Below, one piece after another: positions 1-13,760 of a stretch of 64,000 nucleotides of DNA. The notes below the pieces were generated by a model that ran no database searches, had not been told where the DNA came from, and saw only the letters and a list, made by a program, of their open reading frames with translations. The stretch is from Lanius collurio (lineage: Eukaryota; Chordata; Aves; Passeriformes; Laniidae): the NCBI GenBank assembly GCA_020086605.1, contig JACBWW010000004.1, forward strand, positions 40,841,565 through 40,905,564, read 5' to 3'. The position numbers and the translations under genes are program-made. The first letter of the stretch is position 1. Each line of letters begins with the position of its first letter.

Positions 1-938
1 TCCTGACTAGTTGTGTTGCAACATATGAAACTCTTCACTTCTGCCTGTTGAATGTGGGCTGTGGTGGAATGCATTCCTGTAGGTTGTCAGGAAAAACCTT
101 TATAGCCCTTTCATTTTGTCCTGGCTGTTACCAAAGCAGCAGAGGGACTGGTTCACAGGCTGTCTCCAGCTCAGTGTGAGCATCTGAGGGACTTGGAATC
201 TCCTGCTGACATTTGTGTGTGTTCATATTAAAGTTCCTCAAGTGTGGCTTTTAATTTTTTGATGTTGGAAGTACCAGGCCAGGAGATGTGGATATTGAAT
301 GGAGTTTTTGTGATTACAAGAACTAAGGCAAGTTGTTACCACCCTGAATGCAGTACTTTTTCAGGCTACATTTATGTCCCCATTTGTAGCAGTCCAAACT
401 CCAGACACATTTCTGGAGTCATGTGGATGGTTATGTGCATGGCTACCTATATATAAGGAGAATATTCTCTTCAGTATGTTTTCTTTTGGTTCCATCAGTA
501 CAGAACAGCATTTGATATTTTTATAAGTTTGACACCTCTGTATGAGACTCTGTGTATTTATAACACATCCACGGAGTACTGAGAGGGTGAACCTTAATTT
601 TATTGTGATAAGGAGAAAGCAGCAGAGCCCTATCCTGTCAGAGCTTGGATACTCATATTTCTTAACACCAGATTGGATCCTGCTAGAATGTAAATTATAC
701 TAATAAAATGCACAGTGTTGTACCAGTTCTAATTTGTATAATCCTCCTGGTTTTAGCATCTGTATTTGTTTTTACTTTGATGATTGTTCTGGAGGCATAG
801 AAAAAGAAAACTCCATATTTACTTTTTTTTGCAGCTGTAATAGGTGATTTTTTCAGTAGATGTCTGCATTTTATATGATTTACAGGCAGACCTATGTAAT
901 GCCCACAAATGAAAGAACGTAACTAAATCGCTGTAATG

Positions 939-1046
939 TGGGGTTGGTTTTTTGGGATTTTTTGGGGGAGGGAGATGTTTTGTTTTGTTGGGGGTTTTTT
1001 TGGTTGTGGGGTTTTTGTTTTGCTTTGGGTTTTTTTTTCTTTTTAG
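939..1046. repeat. G/T-rich low-complexity tract
   Basis: About 108 bases made almost only of G and T runs (blocks such as GGGGG, TTTTTTT, GGTTTTTG), ending in a T-rich stretch followed by CTTTTTAG. The last part resembles a splice-acceptor polypyrimidine tract, but no coding sequence follows. Such tracts are common in bird genomes. Confidence 0.8.
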
Positions 1047-3403
1047 ATATCAAACTGAGTAACATAATCCAGGAAGGAACAAAAGCACTGAGGAATCACT
1101 GACTATGAAATTTGATTATGGGAGCAGTTACTGCTATTGGCAACTTGAAGTTAAGATGAGAATTTTCAATAAAGATTAGGCCATTAACTCGCTTGGGTCC
1201 CTGTGAAAATTACAGCCTAAATTCCATGCCCTGCTTAGCTGTGTTGAAAATGGCCCGCAGAATAGCCCACAGCGGATTGAAAAATAGTGGCTACTTCTGT
1301 TTTTCATGAAATGTGTGAAAATGATCTTGTTTTATATGCTGCTCCTCTATAGCTTTTGCTGCTGTCTTGTAAAAAAATGTGATCAGTAGATTGATGCATT
1401 TCTTGCTTTGTTTTTGAAAATAAATTGAAAATTGCTTTAATTCCTGATTGGTATTTTGCCTCCTCCCATACAAAGACAGCAGGCTGGAATTTAGTGGATA
1501 TGATTTCAAGTATAGCTCAGTCTTCACAACCTCTTACACATTTGACTTTAGAAAATGGAAAAACAGAATCTCTTCCACCTGCTGCACTCATATGCAGTTG
1601 CTCACAGAAATGATCTGATCCTGCTGAGCTGCTCGCTGGTGTGAGGGAGGGATTCACAGAAAACTGATGGAATTATTCATATATAAAGTTTAGTTCAAGT
1701 CTGCTGCAGAAACTTATTCTCACTGAGCTTCAGTCAAGAGAGCTTAGAAGTTTTCCATGTTTGCCTATGACAGTGCAGCAGAAATGTCTCCTTGGGTAAT
1801 GAAATGCCTTGTGTTCCCAGTCAGCACAGCCCACAGGGCTGTCCAAAACACATACAGGGCACGTAAACATTGCTGAAAGTGGAGAAATGGAGCCTAAAGT
1901 GGAGAGAAAAGATCACCCAAACTGTATGCAATTCAGAGATGGTCCTAATTTACTGGAAAACAACAGGCTGTGGAAAATCCTGCAAAACTGGCAGAGTGGT
2001 CACCGCACCACTGTTCAGTCGGATGGCCCTTTTCTAGCAGTGTTTCTCCATCAGCATTTGACTTTGCCTACATCGTCCCCTTCTTGCTGTTGGAACTCTT
2101 GAGTGATGATAGAATTATTGGGTGCCTGTATCCTCCTTTGCCACCGTGAAAAGGCTGTTCCTGCTGCTGTGCAAGGCTGGGATCATTTCAGGACAGAATC
2201 TGTGTGGGTAGTGTGCACGCTTGTCAGCACACAGAGGACAAGGCCAGTCTGAACTCACTGTGATATTTCTGTGGGGATGTACAAGTCCTGGCATATGTAT
2301 GTAGCGGTTTCTGAGCAGCCTGTGTGTTAATACTTTATTTTCCAGTTAAGGTTCCATTTGGTTTGTCTCTAAAAGACCTTTAAGATTGTGTCCACCAATC
2401 AAGTAGTTCATGGCATGTCCCAGCTCTCTGGCAGTGTTCTGGAATCTGGGTTTCCCATTAAGTGCTGACGTAGCTAAAAGCTGTTTCTCAGGATCAACAG
2501 GAGTAGCACTGCAGGCAGATGTGGAGGAATCTATAGATTGCCTCCTGGATAGTGATGCACTGCAATTACTGCTCTGTGAGTCTGATGTGTTAGCTCTGGT
2601 CAAGTATTTTATTTCTCTAATGCAAAATAATGTTATATAAATGGTGATATAAAATAGGAAAAGACAGAAATGTCTCTGTGGTTTATTTTACTTGGTAATA
2701 AGCTTCATTTTAACTAGTTTATTAGCATTTCAGTACTGATGTCCCACAATAGGGAGTTGCAGAAATTTCATCAAAAGAATTTAATTATAGACAATTTAGT
2801 TTGGCTTATTTTCAGCAAAGCAGTCAGGCATAGGTTTAAATCTCTCCCTGTTCAGCACATAACCTAAGTGCACGCTTGAACCCATGTGACTGATTTAATC
2901 GTATACTCTTGTTAAAGTTGATCTGTACCTTATGGGTCTCTAAAAGAAATATTGCTAGGAAAATGCTAATGACAGTGAAGAATTCTGCAGGCTGTAAAGA
3001 GGCATCACATCTTTCATTCCATAAGGAATTTAGTGAAAAATAATGAATGTTTGCTTTAAAGCATTATTGGTTAACTTTTTCCATTTGCTCTGAACATCTT
3101 TCCATTTCGTATCTTGAGCTCCAGCACATCACTTTAACCTTTTTTAGGCAGGAGGTGAGGGGCATGGAATCTATTTGCCTGTGCAACTGAAAAGACCAAA
3201 CACACCAAAGGAAATCCCCATAGTTTCACTAATTCATTTGTCTAAGTAGGATTTCACTGAAAGTGCACTTCCAAAATGTTATTAACAGGCTTGTTGAAGG
3301 ATAGCACAGTATTGATGAAAAGAATTAAGTGCATGCTCAGAAATAGGTGTATTTAGGAACAATAGCTGCAGATAAAATGCATTAGGGCTCCCCACTGGGA
3401 ACT

Positions 3404-3424
3404 CTTGATCAATGGTTGATCAAG
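3404..3424. repeat. Near-perfect palindrome around two TTGATCAA sites
   Basis: CTTGATCAA and TTGATCAAG flank a 3-base spacer (TGG). Each half is itself an 8-bp palindrome (TTGATCAA), so the element is both a direct and an inverted repeat. It could be a paired binding site or chance; nothing else nearby decides this. Confidence 0.7.
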
Positions 3425-6400
3425 GCCTAATTGATTCCTTGAATAAAATGTTAGCAGGGGAAAGGGTGCAGGGAAGGAAAAATCAAACTCTCCTAAATTA
3501 AGCTCCATGCCTAACACACGTACTCTTTGTAAAGATCAGATAATGCAGCAGCCTGCCAGCTCTTTGTGCCTCCTGTCTTCCTATTCTGGCTGAGTTCAGA
3601 AATAAAGATGCAAGTCGGTGTCTCATCCTTGGCAGTATGGATTTTTGCTCATATTGCAGTAAGTTCAGTATTTTTCATAGTGTCCTGCTGCACAGTTTCC
3701 AGTTCTAACTCCCAGCCTAGCTAACTGGGATATTAATTCCCAGATCTGTATGGATGAATTGAACACAGCTGTTGCTGCCATTGTGCCTGGCTTAAAGCCA
3801 GCTAGATCTATCTTTTATTTCCTGACATCACTAAATTTGTCTAAGCGTTTTCTTATAAATATCTGGTAATGTATCAATTAGTCTACAGCAGAAAGAGATG
3901 TAATTTGGTCTCCTTCTTGCTAGTTTGCAATCTCTAATTACAGGTTAACTCATGATCTGAGGAGCATGTCCAATTACATCTTTGTTGTGGAGCACTTTTA
4001 CAATTATCTGTTTCCCATACCTCAAGTTTCAGGTTTCATAGCAGACAAAATGTAAGTGGTGCAGGTCTTCAACTCTGGAATACAGTAATGGTGGTTATTA
4101 AATACTTTGCATGTCTGTGTGCTTTCTGTTTATCCCCTAAAAGGGCATTACAGGAGCAGAGTTGTTCGGCTCTGCTGTTGCTGACTGGGAGAAGTGATGT
4201 TAAATGCTAAATCCTGAGGATGCGGTGTGCCCCGGAAATACATACTGCCCTCGTGTCTGAATGAACGGAAAGGGACCTTACTGTTCCACAAGACCAGTTT
4301 TTACTCAGTTTTGACTTAGCTGTGGTGACGTAAGAAGCCATTTCAGCATCTGGGTGGATCTGGAACTGAGTGCACACCAGTGTTGAGTACTGAGAGAAGT
4401 GCAATGAGTGGCCCTGGCTTACACACACCTCATCAACATCAGCTTTAGCTGGTGACTGACCCCCAGCTTGCATTTCCTAACTGCTGGCACTCGTTTTCTA
4501 CAATTTTAGTTGACAAAGGAAAGAATAGCAGAAGGAGGAAACAATGATTTAGAAAAGCAATAAAACAAATAATTAAGGCAGTTTTAGGCATTTAAATGCA
4601 GGCAACATCAAATGCTGAGGGATGACTGAGGTCATACATTGAAACAGACAGCACATTTTTTATTCGTTCTATGAACATTTTTGATGTGTCACAATATATT
4701 TCTGGCAACGTTAGAAAATGACAGTAAACTAAATGCTTAACATTTTTAATGTATTAGAAAAAGAGAGGGGAAGATGAGTTTTTGTGTTATCAGATTGTAA
4801 GCAGGCCAGTAGCATATAGTCCTTGTCTTGGATTTGTCAGCTGCAGTTGAAGAACGATGAGCTAGGTTGACCACTTTATTAGGCATAATTTGCAGCTGAG
4901 GTTTTTTAAACTCCTTCCTTTGATTTAGCTCAGCAGTGGTATGCAGTGAACTGGCTGAGACAAGGATCCGTTGATTAGCAGCTCCAAACCATTACTAGTT
5001 GTTGGTTCTCTTAAGGGTGGAGTGTGTTGAGTGACCCTTCAAGGCCACAAATCATGCTCAGGGACTTAGTATTACCCAAATTCCCTGATATGTCCAAGGC
5101 TTCTCATTGGAAATATCGCTGCACTGCAAGATGGTGTAATCTTTTCTCTTGATAATTTTGTGGGTTGGATTCTTGCTGTGACACTCAAGTGTAGGAAGGA
5201 GGTTCAGCAACTTTCTAGACATCAGCCATTGTACCTTTTGAAATATATTCCCCAGACTTAAAAAATCAGCATGGTGATTAGCAACCAGGGGTCATTGATG
5301 CCTGCTTGCCGGAATAATTCTTAATGTGAACTAATAATCTTTAATCATTTGGGATCTTGGACTCCCTGAATCTGTGTGCAACAAAATCCATGATTGACTT
5401 GACAGTAGGAAGTGACTTAGCTAGAAGACAGAGTAGATTTTGTGTAAAGGGATATGTCTTGACAGGGAGCAGAGTAAGAGCTTTATTTTACATTTTCTGA
5501 GTGCACACATTTCTTACTTGACATGTACAGTGCCTCTGATAATTTGGATGATGGTAATATAAAACAATTCTGCTGCAGTGTCCTGGCATTAACAATGAGT
5601 GAGGCTTGTGCAAAAATTGTTTTAACCATGACACAATATTAATTCACTTTGTTGCACTGCAGTCATTTTGTGTACCCTGTTCTATGCCTTTAAATTGCAG
5701 GGAAGGCATCCCTGAGAACAGAGAATTTTCAGAGACGTTGTTCTTGCTGAAACCCATTCACACCCCTGCTCCTGCTACTAATTGTCTTTGATACAATTGC
5801 TTAATGAGTTTATTTCTGTAGTAGATTATTGAATTATTAAACAACAATATATGTTTTTATTTTCTTGCTTTCTCCATTTTGCACTTTACTGCCATAATCC
5901 AAGGATGATGTTGTGCTCCCTGAGGTTTTTGCACCTTGCCTCTGAACCACAGGAAAGCAGAACAATGCATGTCATCTCCTTCAGCAGGGGTGATGTTGCC
6001 TCTGTTGACAAAGTCCTAACCTCAGCATTTAGGGGACCTTTTCAGAGGTCACCTTGAAGGGCATATTGAAGTGCAAACTGAATTGCATGTTAAATTGGTA
6101 AATTATGTAAATGAAGCCAAATGGAAAAGATACAAAAGATCATTGAAGATATTTGAGGAACTACTAAAAGTCTTTATCTAGAGATATAATGAAAGCAGAA
6201 AGCCACAAAGCATGTGAGATTTTGATTAAGAACCAGATGTTTGTCAGATTTATCATACAAGACATCTAGTTTTTCTTTTAAAAATTTAAGACCAAAGGAG
6301 TTGCAGCAAGATTTGAATTAATCAAAATGTTTGAAGGAATATTTAAGAGCTGTGAAGAGAATCAACATTTCTCTCTGTGCAACAAGCACTCACAAGGAAA

Positions 6401-7095
6401 TGTCCTGTAGATTTATTTCTTTTTCTCCATGAATAGGGAATGCGTTGTAGGTGGCACAAAAACAGCTGGATCTGTGCAAACAAAGGGAAGAAATGTTTTC
6501 TTCAAGGTCAGTCAGCTTGGGAGGAAAAAAATAATTCTTTCCTTTGAGGACTGGGAAGAAAATGGGGAGAACGTGCTGCATACCTTGAAGTGTGTTTAAG
6601 TGGGACTGATATTTAAGTAAATGTCAGTAGTGTGCCCTTGCTGCTGCCACCACTGAAGGTGACTATTCAGCAGCCAGGTGTGGTTTCCCAGGGCTGGGTG
6701 TTCTGATGGAAGCCTGGCTGGTGTTGGCTTTGACACTGATTTATGTACAGATGGCAGGGGCAGCTCTTTCATAATGACTGTTGTTATCACTGAGAGCACT
6801 GAGCACTGAAGATTGCTTCTCCCACTGCCTGCCTTAAGTTTTCTCTCAGTTCTATTCATGGAAGTGTCAGTTTGCATGTGAGAGCTGCTGTGAGAGGTGA
6901 TTAGATGAGTAAGACTAGGACACTGGAACTGCTGCTGGGTATCACAGTTTTGCCATATCCATTTCAAGCCTTCTAGGAGTTTATCTGCACAGTGCAGTAT
7001 CAGGTGTCGGCACAGAATGAATGCACAAGTCACTCCTTTCTGTATGGTAAAATCCTGGCCTAAGTGAAGTCAGTGGGAGCTGCCTGTTGTCTTTC

Positions 7096-7167
7096 TTTTA
7101 TCCTTAATTTTAGTATTTTTAAATTTTATCCTTAATTTTAGTATTTTTTAAAGTCAGTATTTTTAAA
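7096..7167. repeat. Tandem duplication of a 28-bp AT-rich unit
   Basis: Unit one (7096-7123) and unit two (7124-7152) are the same sequence, TTTTATCCTTAATTTT followed by AGTATTTTTAAA, apart from one extra T in the second. A third partial copy of its right end (AGTATTTTTAAA) follows at about 7156-7167. The near-identity suggests a recent slippage duplication. Confidence 0.85.
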
Positions 7168-7519
7168 TTCTTTCCTACTCCCCAACTTAGTGATCCAAAT
7201 GATGCACGCTTGAGTGTGTGCAATGATGTATTCCAGTGCCGTAGGAGATCCCACTGCCTGGCAGCTGCAATGATCAGGGACCTTAGTTCTCAAGAATAAT
7301 GTCATAATCATGTGATTGTGTGTGGCAAAGTGGGGGGGATGCTGTTGCCTGCTAAGAAATTGGTTGAATTTTGGCTGCAGAAAGATGATGCATTTCCGAA
7401 AAAAAATTAATTAATGAAATATAGATTTCTCTGGATGTTAATTTCCTAATCTCTACTCTGGCAACTTGACTTTTCCATCCATGTTCTCAATGACTATGCA
7501 GCACCCATGGCAGGGTATG

Positions 7520-8230
7520 GAATTGCAGAATTGTTTAGTTTAGAAGGGACTTCGTGAGCTCTGGTAGTCCAAGCCCCTCTTCAAGCAGGCTGCCCAGGGC
7601 TGTGTCCAATTGAGTTTTGACTGTCTCCGCAGATGGAGGCTCCACAGTCTCTCAGGAAAGCCTGTTGCAGTGTTGGACCACTCTCACAGTGGCCTTCTTT
7701 GCTACAAGAGCGCATTTCTGGCTCACAATCAACTTAATGTCCACAGATTCCCCAAGGCCTTTCTCTGCAGAGCTACAGGTGTCAAAAGCTGTATAAAAGC
7801 AGGGTAAGCAACATCCACTGAGCTGGTTGCCATATTTTGGAAAACTGTCACATTAGTTAAGCATGATTTACCCTTTGTAAACCCATTCTGACTGCTCCCA
7901 GTCATCTTCCTGTCCTTCATGAGTTTGGAAAGGATTTCCAGGATCAGTTGCTCTATCTCCTTTTCCCAGGGACTGAGATGAGAAGGACAAGCCCATAGGT
8001 CCTGGATCTTCCTGATTGCCCATGTTGAAGACAGGAGTGGTATTTGCTCTCTTCCAATGTTCAAGAACTTCTCTCCAGCCTGTTGTGGGACAGAATCCTC
8101 TCTGGTCTTGTATGTTATTGGCATTTCTTGTTCAGAACTTCCAATCACTGTGCTGGCAAAACAGCCTCCCAAGTGCTGCCTGCCAGGGCACTACATATTC
8201 TGGAGCAGATGAAATATTTATCTGTTAACA
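7520..8230 (-). mobile_element. CR1 LINE fragment with reverse-transcriptase remnant, antisense
   Basis: The left edge (GGAATTGCAGAATTG, then TTTAGAAGGGACTT and a block ending GGCTGCCCAGGG) is the reverse complement of a CR1 3' end. Further right, the - strand encodes a degenerate stretch of the CR1 ORF2 reverse transcriptase. The motif NGFTKGKSCLTN (about 7852-7887) is the hallmark, preceded by EIEQLILEILSKLMKDRKM, which fits the CR1 consensus around this motif. Less sequence lies between the motif and the 3' end than in a full CR1, so part of the RT domain and 3' region is deleted. The 5' part of the element is absent, as usual for CR1. This is a dead copy; open frames here are not host genes. 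The right border is approximate. Confidence 0.88.
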
Positions 8231-9443
8231 CTCCTATTTCAGCCTTTGTGTTTCATTTTGGGCATCTGCCGCAACTAGTCACCACTTTTCATAAAAATTA
8301 AGGAAATTGAGTGTATCCGAAATCTGCATATCTACCAACCATTTGACTTCATTTGTTTTGGCTTTATAGTAATTTGTTGACGGCATATAATGGCAAAAAC
8401 TTTCAAATAACAAAATGCTCCCACTGGTGCATACCACAGGTTTGAAGTGATTAAACAAAAGGAGAATGTTTGAGTTAAAATTGAACATGCAACTTAAAGC
8501 TTTTTCTCTGCAGTACTTACTGAAATGACTGTTTTTCCAATTAAGCTTTGACTGTCATTTACTTGGAATTACTTTTAAAAAATACTTTAAATTCCTGGAA
8601 TATGCTTGATATCAAACTGCTAAGGAGGCAGCATGGAGTCGCTTCATTCCACATCAAGATGGAATTTGGAGGATTGAATGCTTGTTTATTAGATTTTGTG
8701 ATTGGTTATGGTTATGTTTTTGTATTCATCCCGTAAGTATCAGCTAGTGCTATGTATGGTAAAATGGAGAATGTGGCTTTTTGCTTTCCTGTAATTAGTG
8801 GAGCCATGCAGATTCCATAGGAGTCAGATTCTGGGTTCCTCAGGCTCCTTGCTTCTGATCCAGGGCAGCTCTTCACACACTCCTTAGATACCTCAGAACT
8901 GTCAGCATTACTGCATAGCTCTTTGAGGAGATTGGATCAGGCTCTGAGATGCAAAACTATACTCTCTTCTTGATCTAGAAATAGATATGAGATACTTTCC
9001 TGATCCAAAAGCCTTCCTCCACCCATTCCAGGCATGTTTTGAGCAATGTTCTACTGGTGTAGCTGGCCATTTGGAGTAGACCCGTTTTCTGTGTGCCTGA
9101 GACAGTTTTAGTCTTCCCTGTGAGGCTGGAGTGACACTTTGAAGTGAACTGTAGCATGTCCTGGTGTGGATTTGCCTCTGTGTGCTCCCTGCAATGTCCT
9201 GTGTATCAGGTGGATGTCAACAGCCAGGTTTAGAGGTGGACAAATGAACCTTTTTCACATGTGCTGTGAAGCAGTTTCAGCGCACGTGAGCAACATATTT
9301 TAAACTGCTGTTTCACAGGCTGTGTGTGGAATTTTTTCTGGCCCCAGCAGGATGCCATGCAGTGGTGTAGCTTGTAAGGGTCACTGGGTAAGTCCTCATC
9401 TATTCCACAGCTTTTGTTTTTAGAATTGATACATCTCATTAAT

Positions 9444-9466
9444 CTCTCCCCCCCCCCCTTTTTTTT
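9444..9466. repeat. C-then-T homopolymer tract
   Basis: A short CT lead-in, then about 11 C followed by 8 T. Low-complexity sequence, prone to length polymorphism and sequencing error. Confidence 0.85.
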
Positions 9467-12400
9467 AATAGCATATTAAATTCAAGGATTCCAGTATTAC
9501 TCTTTCTCAGTATTTTTCCATATGAAATTTTCTAGGGGAGATTGATTTATCAGGGGAGTATTGAGTAGTCCTGTTCTATATAGATTTTCTTTTGAAAAGT
9601 GGCACATTTACGCACTGAGAAACACAGCTGATGAGATGCACTACTTGAAGCATATTTCTTCAGTCACAGAATTATTCTCTTTCTCCTCAAAGACTGTTTG
9701 CCTTGCTCAGCTTAGCACCATGAATCCACAATTTAAATAGTGTGAATTAAGAGGATCAAGTTTCTGATCTTTGAAAGCTTGCAGTGCCCTGGTTGCTCTG
9801 ACCTTCCAAAAGAAGAGGACATTGAGAGATCCCCATGTCAATTCTGACTTGCCCATCACTTCACCTTCAGTCCTTGAAACAATTTCCCAATGGGAATTTT
9901 AGGTTGCACGCTGATAACTTCTGTCCTAATTGAACAGATTTAAATGGAGTCAAGAGGGCAAGCATTTGACACTTGTTACAGAGGTTGTTTTCAAGCAATT
10001 TTTAGGTGCTCTTTTAAGTGATGGTGCTGCAGTGTGATAAAGAGAAAAATTAATGCTAAAGGAAAATTATATTTGGCAGATGCTTAAGTACATCCTACAT
10101 AATAAAAATGTGGTTTTAAGCTGAGAGTGATTTGGATGTCTCTCCCTTGTTGACCTGCTTTGAAATAATTCAGAGAGGCTTGAATTTTGAGAGTTCATGA
10201 AAATGCTGGATGTGGAGTGCCCTGAATCCCTTTCAAGTCTGCAAGCCGTCTCTGAGGTGGAGTGACCCTGAGCAGCTGTACAGTGGTGGGACGTGGTTCA
10301 GGACACTGCCCACTGCAGCAACTCACTTCATAAGGGAAGAATTCCCCAAGTAAGAATGAATCTTAACATTCTCTTTTTTGTGTCCTCTGACCACAGTGCT
10401 GAGCCTCTCGTCTTCTCTTTGGAACAGGGTGGTACATGAGGGTAAAAATGCGTTCATATTAATAAACTTGTAGGTTTGGGTCACCTCCTTAGTTTTATCA
10501 GGAACTGCCAGCTTAACTGGTCATCCATTTCAAGCTGAAATGGAAGAATAAATTAAGCAAGCCTTTTATCTCAGCAGATTTTTATAAAAGTTGAGTGGGG
10601 AATGAAAGATGGATTGCATTTTATGAAGAAGGAAATTAAATTGTCTTTCCACTCTCTAACTTAAAAATCCAGGAAAACTCAGGAAATGCTCATTGCTTTC
10701 TGATGTACCAGTATGCCTGCTCAGACCTGGATTGTACAGGAAGAGCTTTAGGATTTGGGAAGAGTGGCTTTATAGGTCTTCTCCTGCAAATACAGCTATT
10801 TCTTGTGTATGCAGCACCTGAAAGTGAATTTGTTGATCTGTACCAGATTGACCCCGCAATACTCTGTGGCTTCACGTGACCCACACGGGCTTCATTAGTG
10901 GTCCTAATCAGGGATGGGTCCCCTTTTCTGACCTCTCCAGTCAGCAGCTCTGGGCAGTAGGATTAGGTGGGGGAAAGAGAAGGTTTTATGCTACTGCCTT
11001 TTTCTCAGGGAGCACAGGCTGCTTTGCCTTTCCCGCATCGTGCCTGGGCCAAAGACTGGAATTGCTGATGAAGGAATTGAGTGAGGGGCTTTGTACTTTG
11101 CTAGAAATGAATATGAATATGATTGGTCCCCAAGCTGGGAGTCATGTTTATTACCAAACATTACACAAATTGTGGCAGAAATGTCTGTTCACTAATTTTT
11201 TGGCAGCATTTGTTATGTCTGCCCCTGTATCCTAAGGAATGCAGTCCCATGGCCCCGAGTAATTTAAAGTGATTAAAAGCTTGCCCCCAGTGAAAGGAGT
11301 GATGAGGGGGATTCTTTACTTATTCCCCATTAGTCCTGGGCAGGCTTGACTCATGAATCCTGTAACCTTGGCAGCAAGAGAATCCCCTTTTGCTTCGCTA
11401 TCTGCAAGGAAATGAATTACACAAGCATAGAAATTCATGAACAGTGAATACTGCAATTAATTTTGTTAAAGTCTCTTTATATATTTAGTTTGAGAAGAGG
11501 AAGGAAGGAGAAGCTTATCACCAGCTATGAGTCTTAAGCCACAAATCTCGCACAGCTTTCACTTTGAGATAAAAATGAATCTATAAGGAATCCAAAAACC
11601 TTTTGTTTATTTTATATATTGGAAGAATGAGAAATTATGAAGGCAGTAATGTAAGGTAGTGTTAACATCACAATCCCCATAGTGAATTGATTAGTGTGGA
11701 GGAAACACATTAATAGCTTTTTTATTACTAGTCTGAAAACTTTATAATGGCATTTATTGAAACAGAATTGAAATGTGAATGGCAGAACTTTATAAATCTC
11801 AGCTTATAGGTAGTGGCCTAAACAGTGTCTGAAAAGGTTGGGGTTTTTTTAAAGAAGTCCAGACTTTGAAGCTTTTCAGTTTTCCCCATTTAGTCTTTAA
11901 TTTGCACATATTAAGTAAGCAATCCTGGCAGAGGAGAGGCTGGATGTTAAGCTGAATGTATTGGATGTGCATATATTTTCACTCTATGGCCAAAACAGGT
12001 GCACGTAAATGTTTCATCAGCACACCCATTAAGTTCCCAGTGATAAATTTAGCCACAAGCATTTGAGAGGTGCTTACTATGCATTTAATTTAGATCTAAA
12101 AAAAGAAGTAGCAGGTTTATTTAAAATGCATTACAGTCAGCTTATTTAATATTTTTATTCTCATATATTCTTATTCATTATTTATATATGAAAAATAAAT
12201 GAGAAAGTCACAGAAATACCCGTGCAGCTCAAAGTGATGAGGGTAGTTATTCTGAAACAGGTAAAACTTGGCTTAGTAACCAGCCAGTCATTTCATGATC
12301 TCTGAGTGAAATAACGTCACTGAAGTCAGAGAGCATCTCCCAGACAGAGTAACCCTCTTATCCTCTCTTTTTAAATTGTACCAAATATTCCTAATTTTTC

Positions 12401-13760
12401 ATGCTGTTGCATAGTGTTGCACTGTGGGGAGTTCTGGCTCTGTTTCGTCCCTTATTCTTTCTATGGGCAGGAAGCATTAACTCCTGTGGCACAGCCTCGC
12501 TCTGCCACGGGTAAGAAGATGCAGGGACTTCTGCTTGTGCATCACCCACCTTTCCATGACAACTCCTCATTTGGAGTTGTGTTTTCTTTGGGATCTGCAC
12601 TGATGTCACTTGTTTGTGAAATGCTTTGTCTATCACACCTGTTCAAGATGGGTGGCCAGAAACAGTTATTGCTGCACAAGGAGAACGATAGGATGGTAAA
12701 TAAAGTGCAGTAAACAGAAGTGCTCTCTGTTTAAAAGAAATCTCTGTTAAAAAGAAAGAAATCCCTGTCTGTATGGAAAGCTGCACTGAAGGGAGATGGC
12801 TGCAGAGCATGAAGGAGATTCTCTGTGGTAAGATCAGATAGATACAGGCCCCTGAAAGGTGTACTTGGATGCTGTTTGTTTGGAAATTTCTACTTGGTAA
12901 AGTCTAAAATAAATATACACTAAATCCTTAAATATCAATCAAAATAGAGTCATCACCTTTCTACTGTTTCAGCATGTCCTCAGCCAGAATCATGGGGTTC
13001 GGTTTAGTGAGGGATTAAATATCTGGGCTTCTCTGTTGTGTTTTACTTGCTTTGGCATGGTCTTGTTAATTCCCTTGTCTTTCATAAGATGGAATTCTAC
13101 TGCACCCCATCTTACAATATCTCTGCAAACAAGAAGAAAACAGAAAGTTTACTCCTTATACTTCTCCTTAACCTTAGCTATATTGCCTTAGCCAAGTTTT
13201 AGAAGATAATTTTGACAACTTAAAAAAACTCTTCATGGGTTGTTCAAAGTGACAGGAGAGAGAAAAACTAATTTTTTCCTCTCTCTGATTTTTTTCCCGA
13301 CAAAACGGTGTTTTGTGGCAGAAAGGACCACTTTTTTTCTACCCTAATCCCTTCCTATCTTTTTTCATCACAAGTCACACTGCATTAGAGTCCTAATGTT
13401 TCTATCAATAAATGATGGATTTGCCAGTGGTGATTTAAGTTTAAAATTACTTGCGAAAACTTAATGAAGCCTGCAAATCACGAACTAGATCTCAAAGAAA
13501 TCATCTCTGACTCTTAAAAACTACAGGGCCAAAGTAATTTCAAGGGTGGCATTTTTCTCCCCTCTATAAATTATGTATCAGGGCAAAACAGAGGTGGCTC
13601 TGTAGGCATTATTATGAGAGTAATAGCAAATAGCAATTTGTCTCTTGCTGCCAGAGCTTTCTCTTAGTGGCGTGTAGTGGGGTGAGTGACATGCTTCTGC
13701 AGGAAAATATTAATCTCTGCTGCAACTAGTTTTTCTGAGTGCCAGTCTGCTTCTTGTCTG

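Larger units (their letters stand above)
1..7519. other. Non-coding DNA, probably TSPAN4 intron or 5' flank
   Basis: I see no exon here that I can assign to a known protein. The sequence is AT-rich and CpG-poor, with no promoter-like CpG island. Its contents are a G/T-rich tract at 939-1046, an open frame on the - strand ending at 2346 with an adjacent AATAAA (see findings), a 21-bp near-palindrome at 3404-3424, a stretch of homeodomain-like ATTA motifs around 3930-4015, and a 28-bp tandem duplication at 7096-7167. Calling it TSPAN4 intron is inference: the first TSPAN4 exon seen starts at residue 111 of the protein, so coding exons must lie upstream, and none is visible to the left within the window. 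Confidence 0.55.

Noticed and set aside
6596..7033. 145-codon open frame (-)
   Set aside because: No recognisable family, no splice or promoter context, and composition like the surrounding intron.
7729..8172. 147-codon open frame (-) as a host protein
   Set aside because: It contains the CR1 reverse-transcriptase motif FTKGKSCLTN and is part of a decayed LINE.
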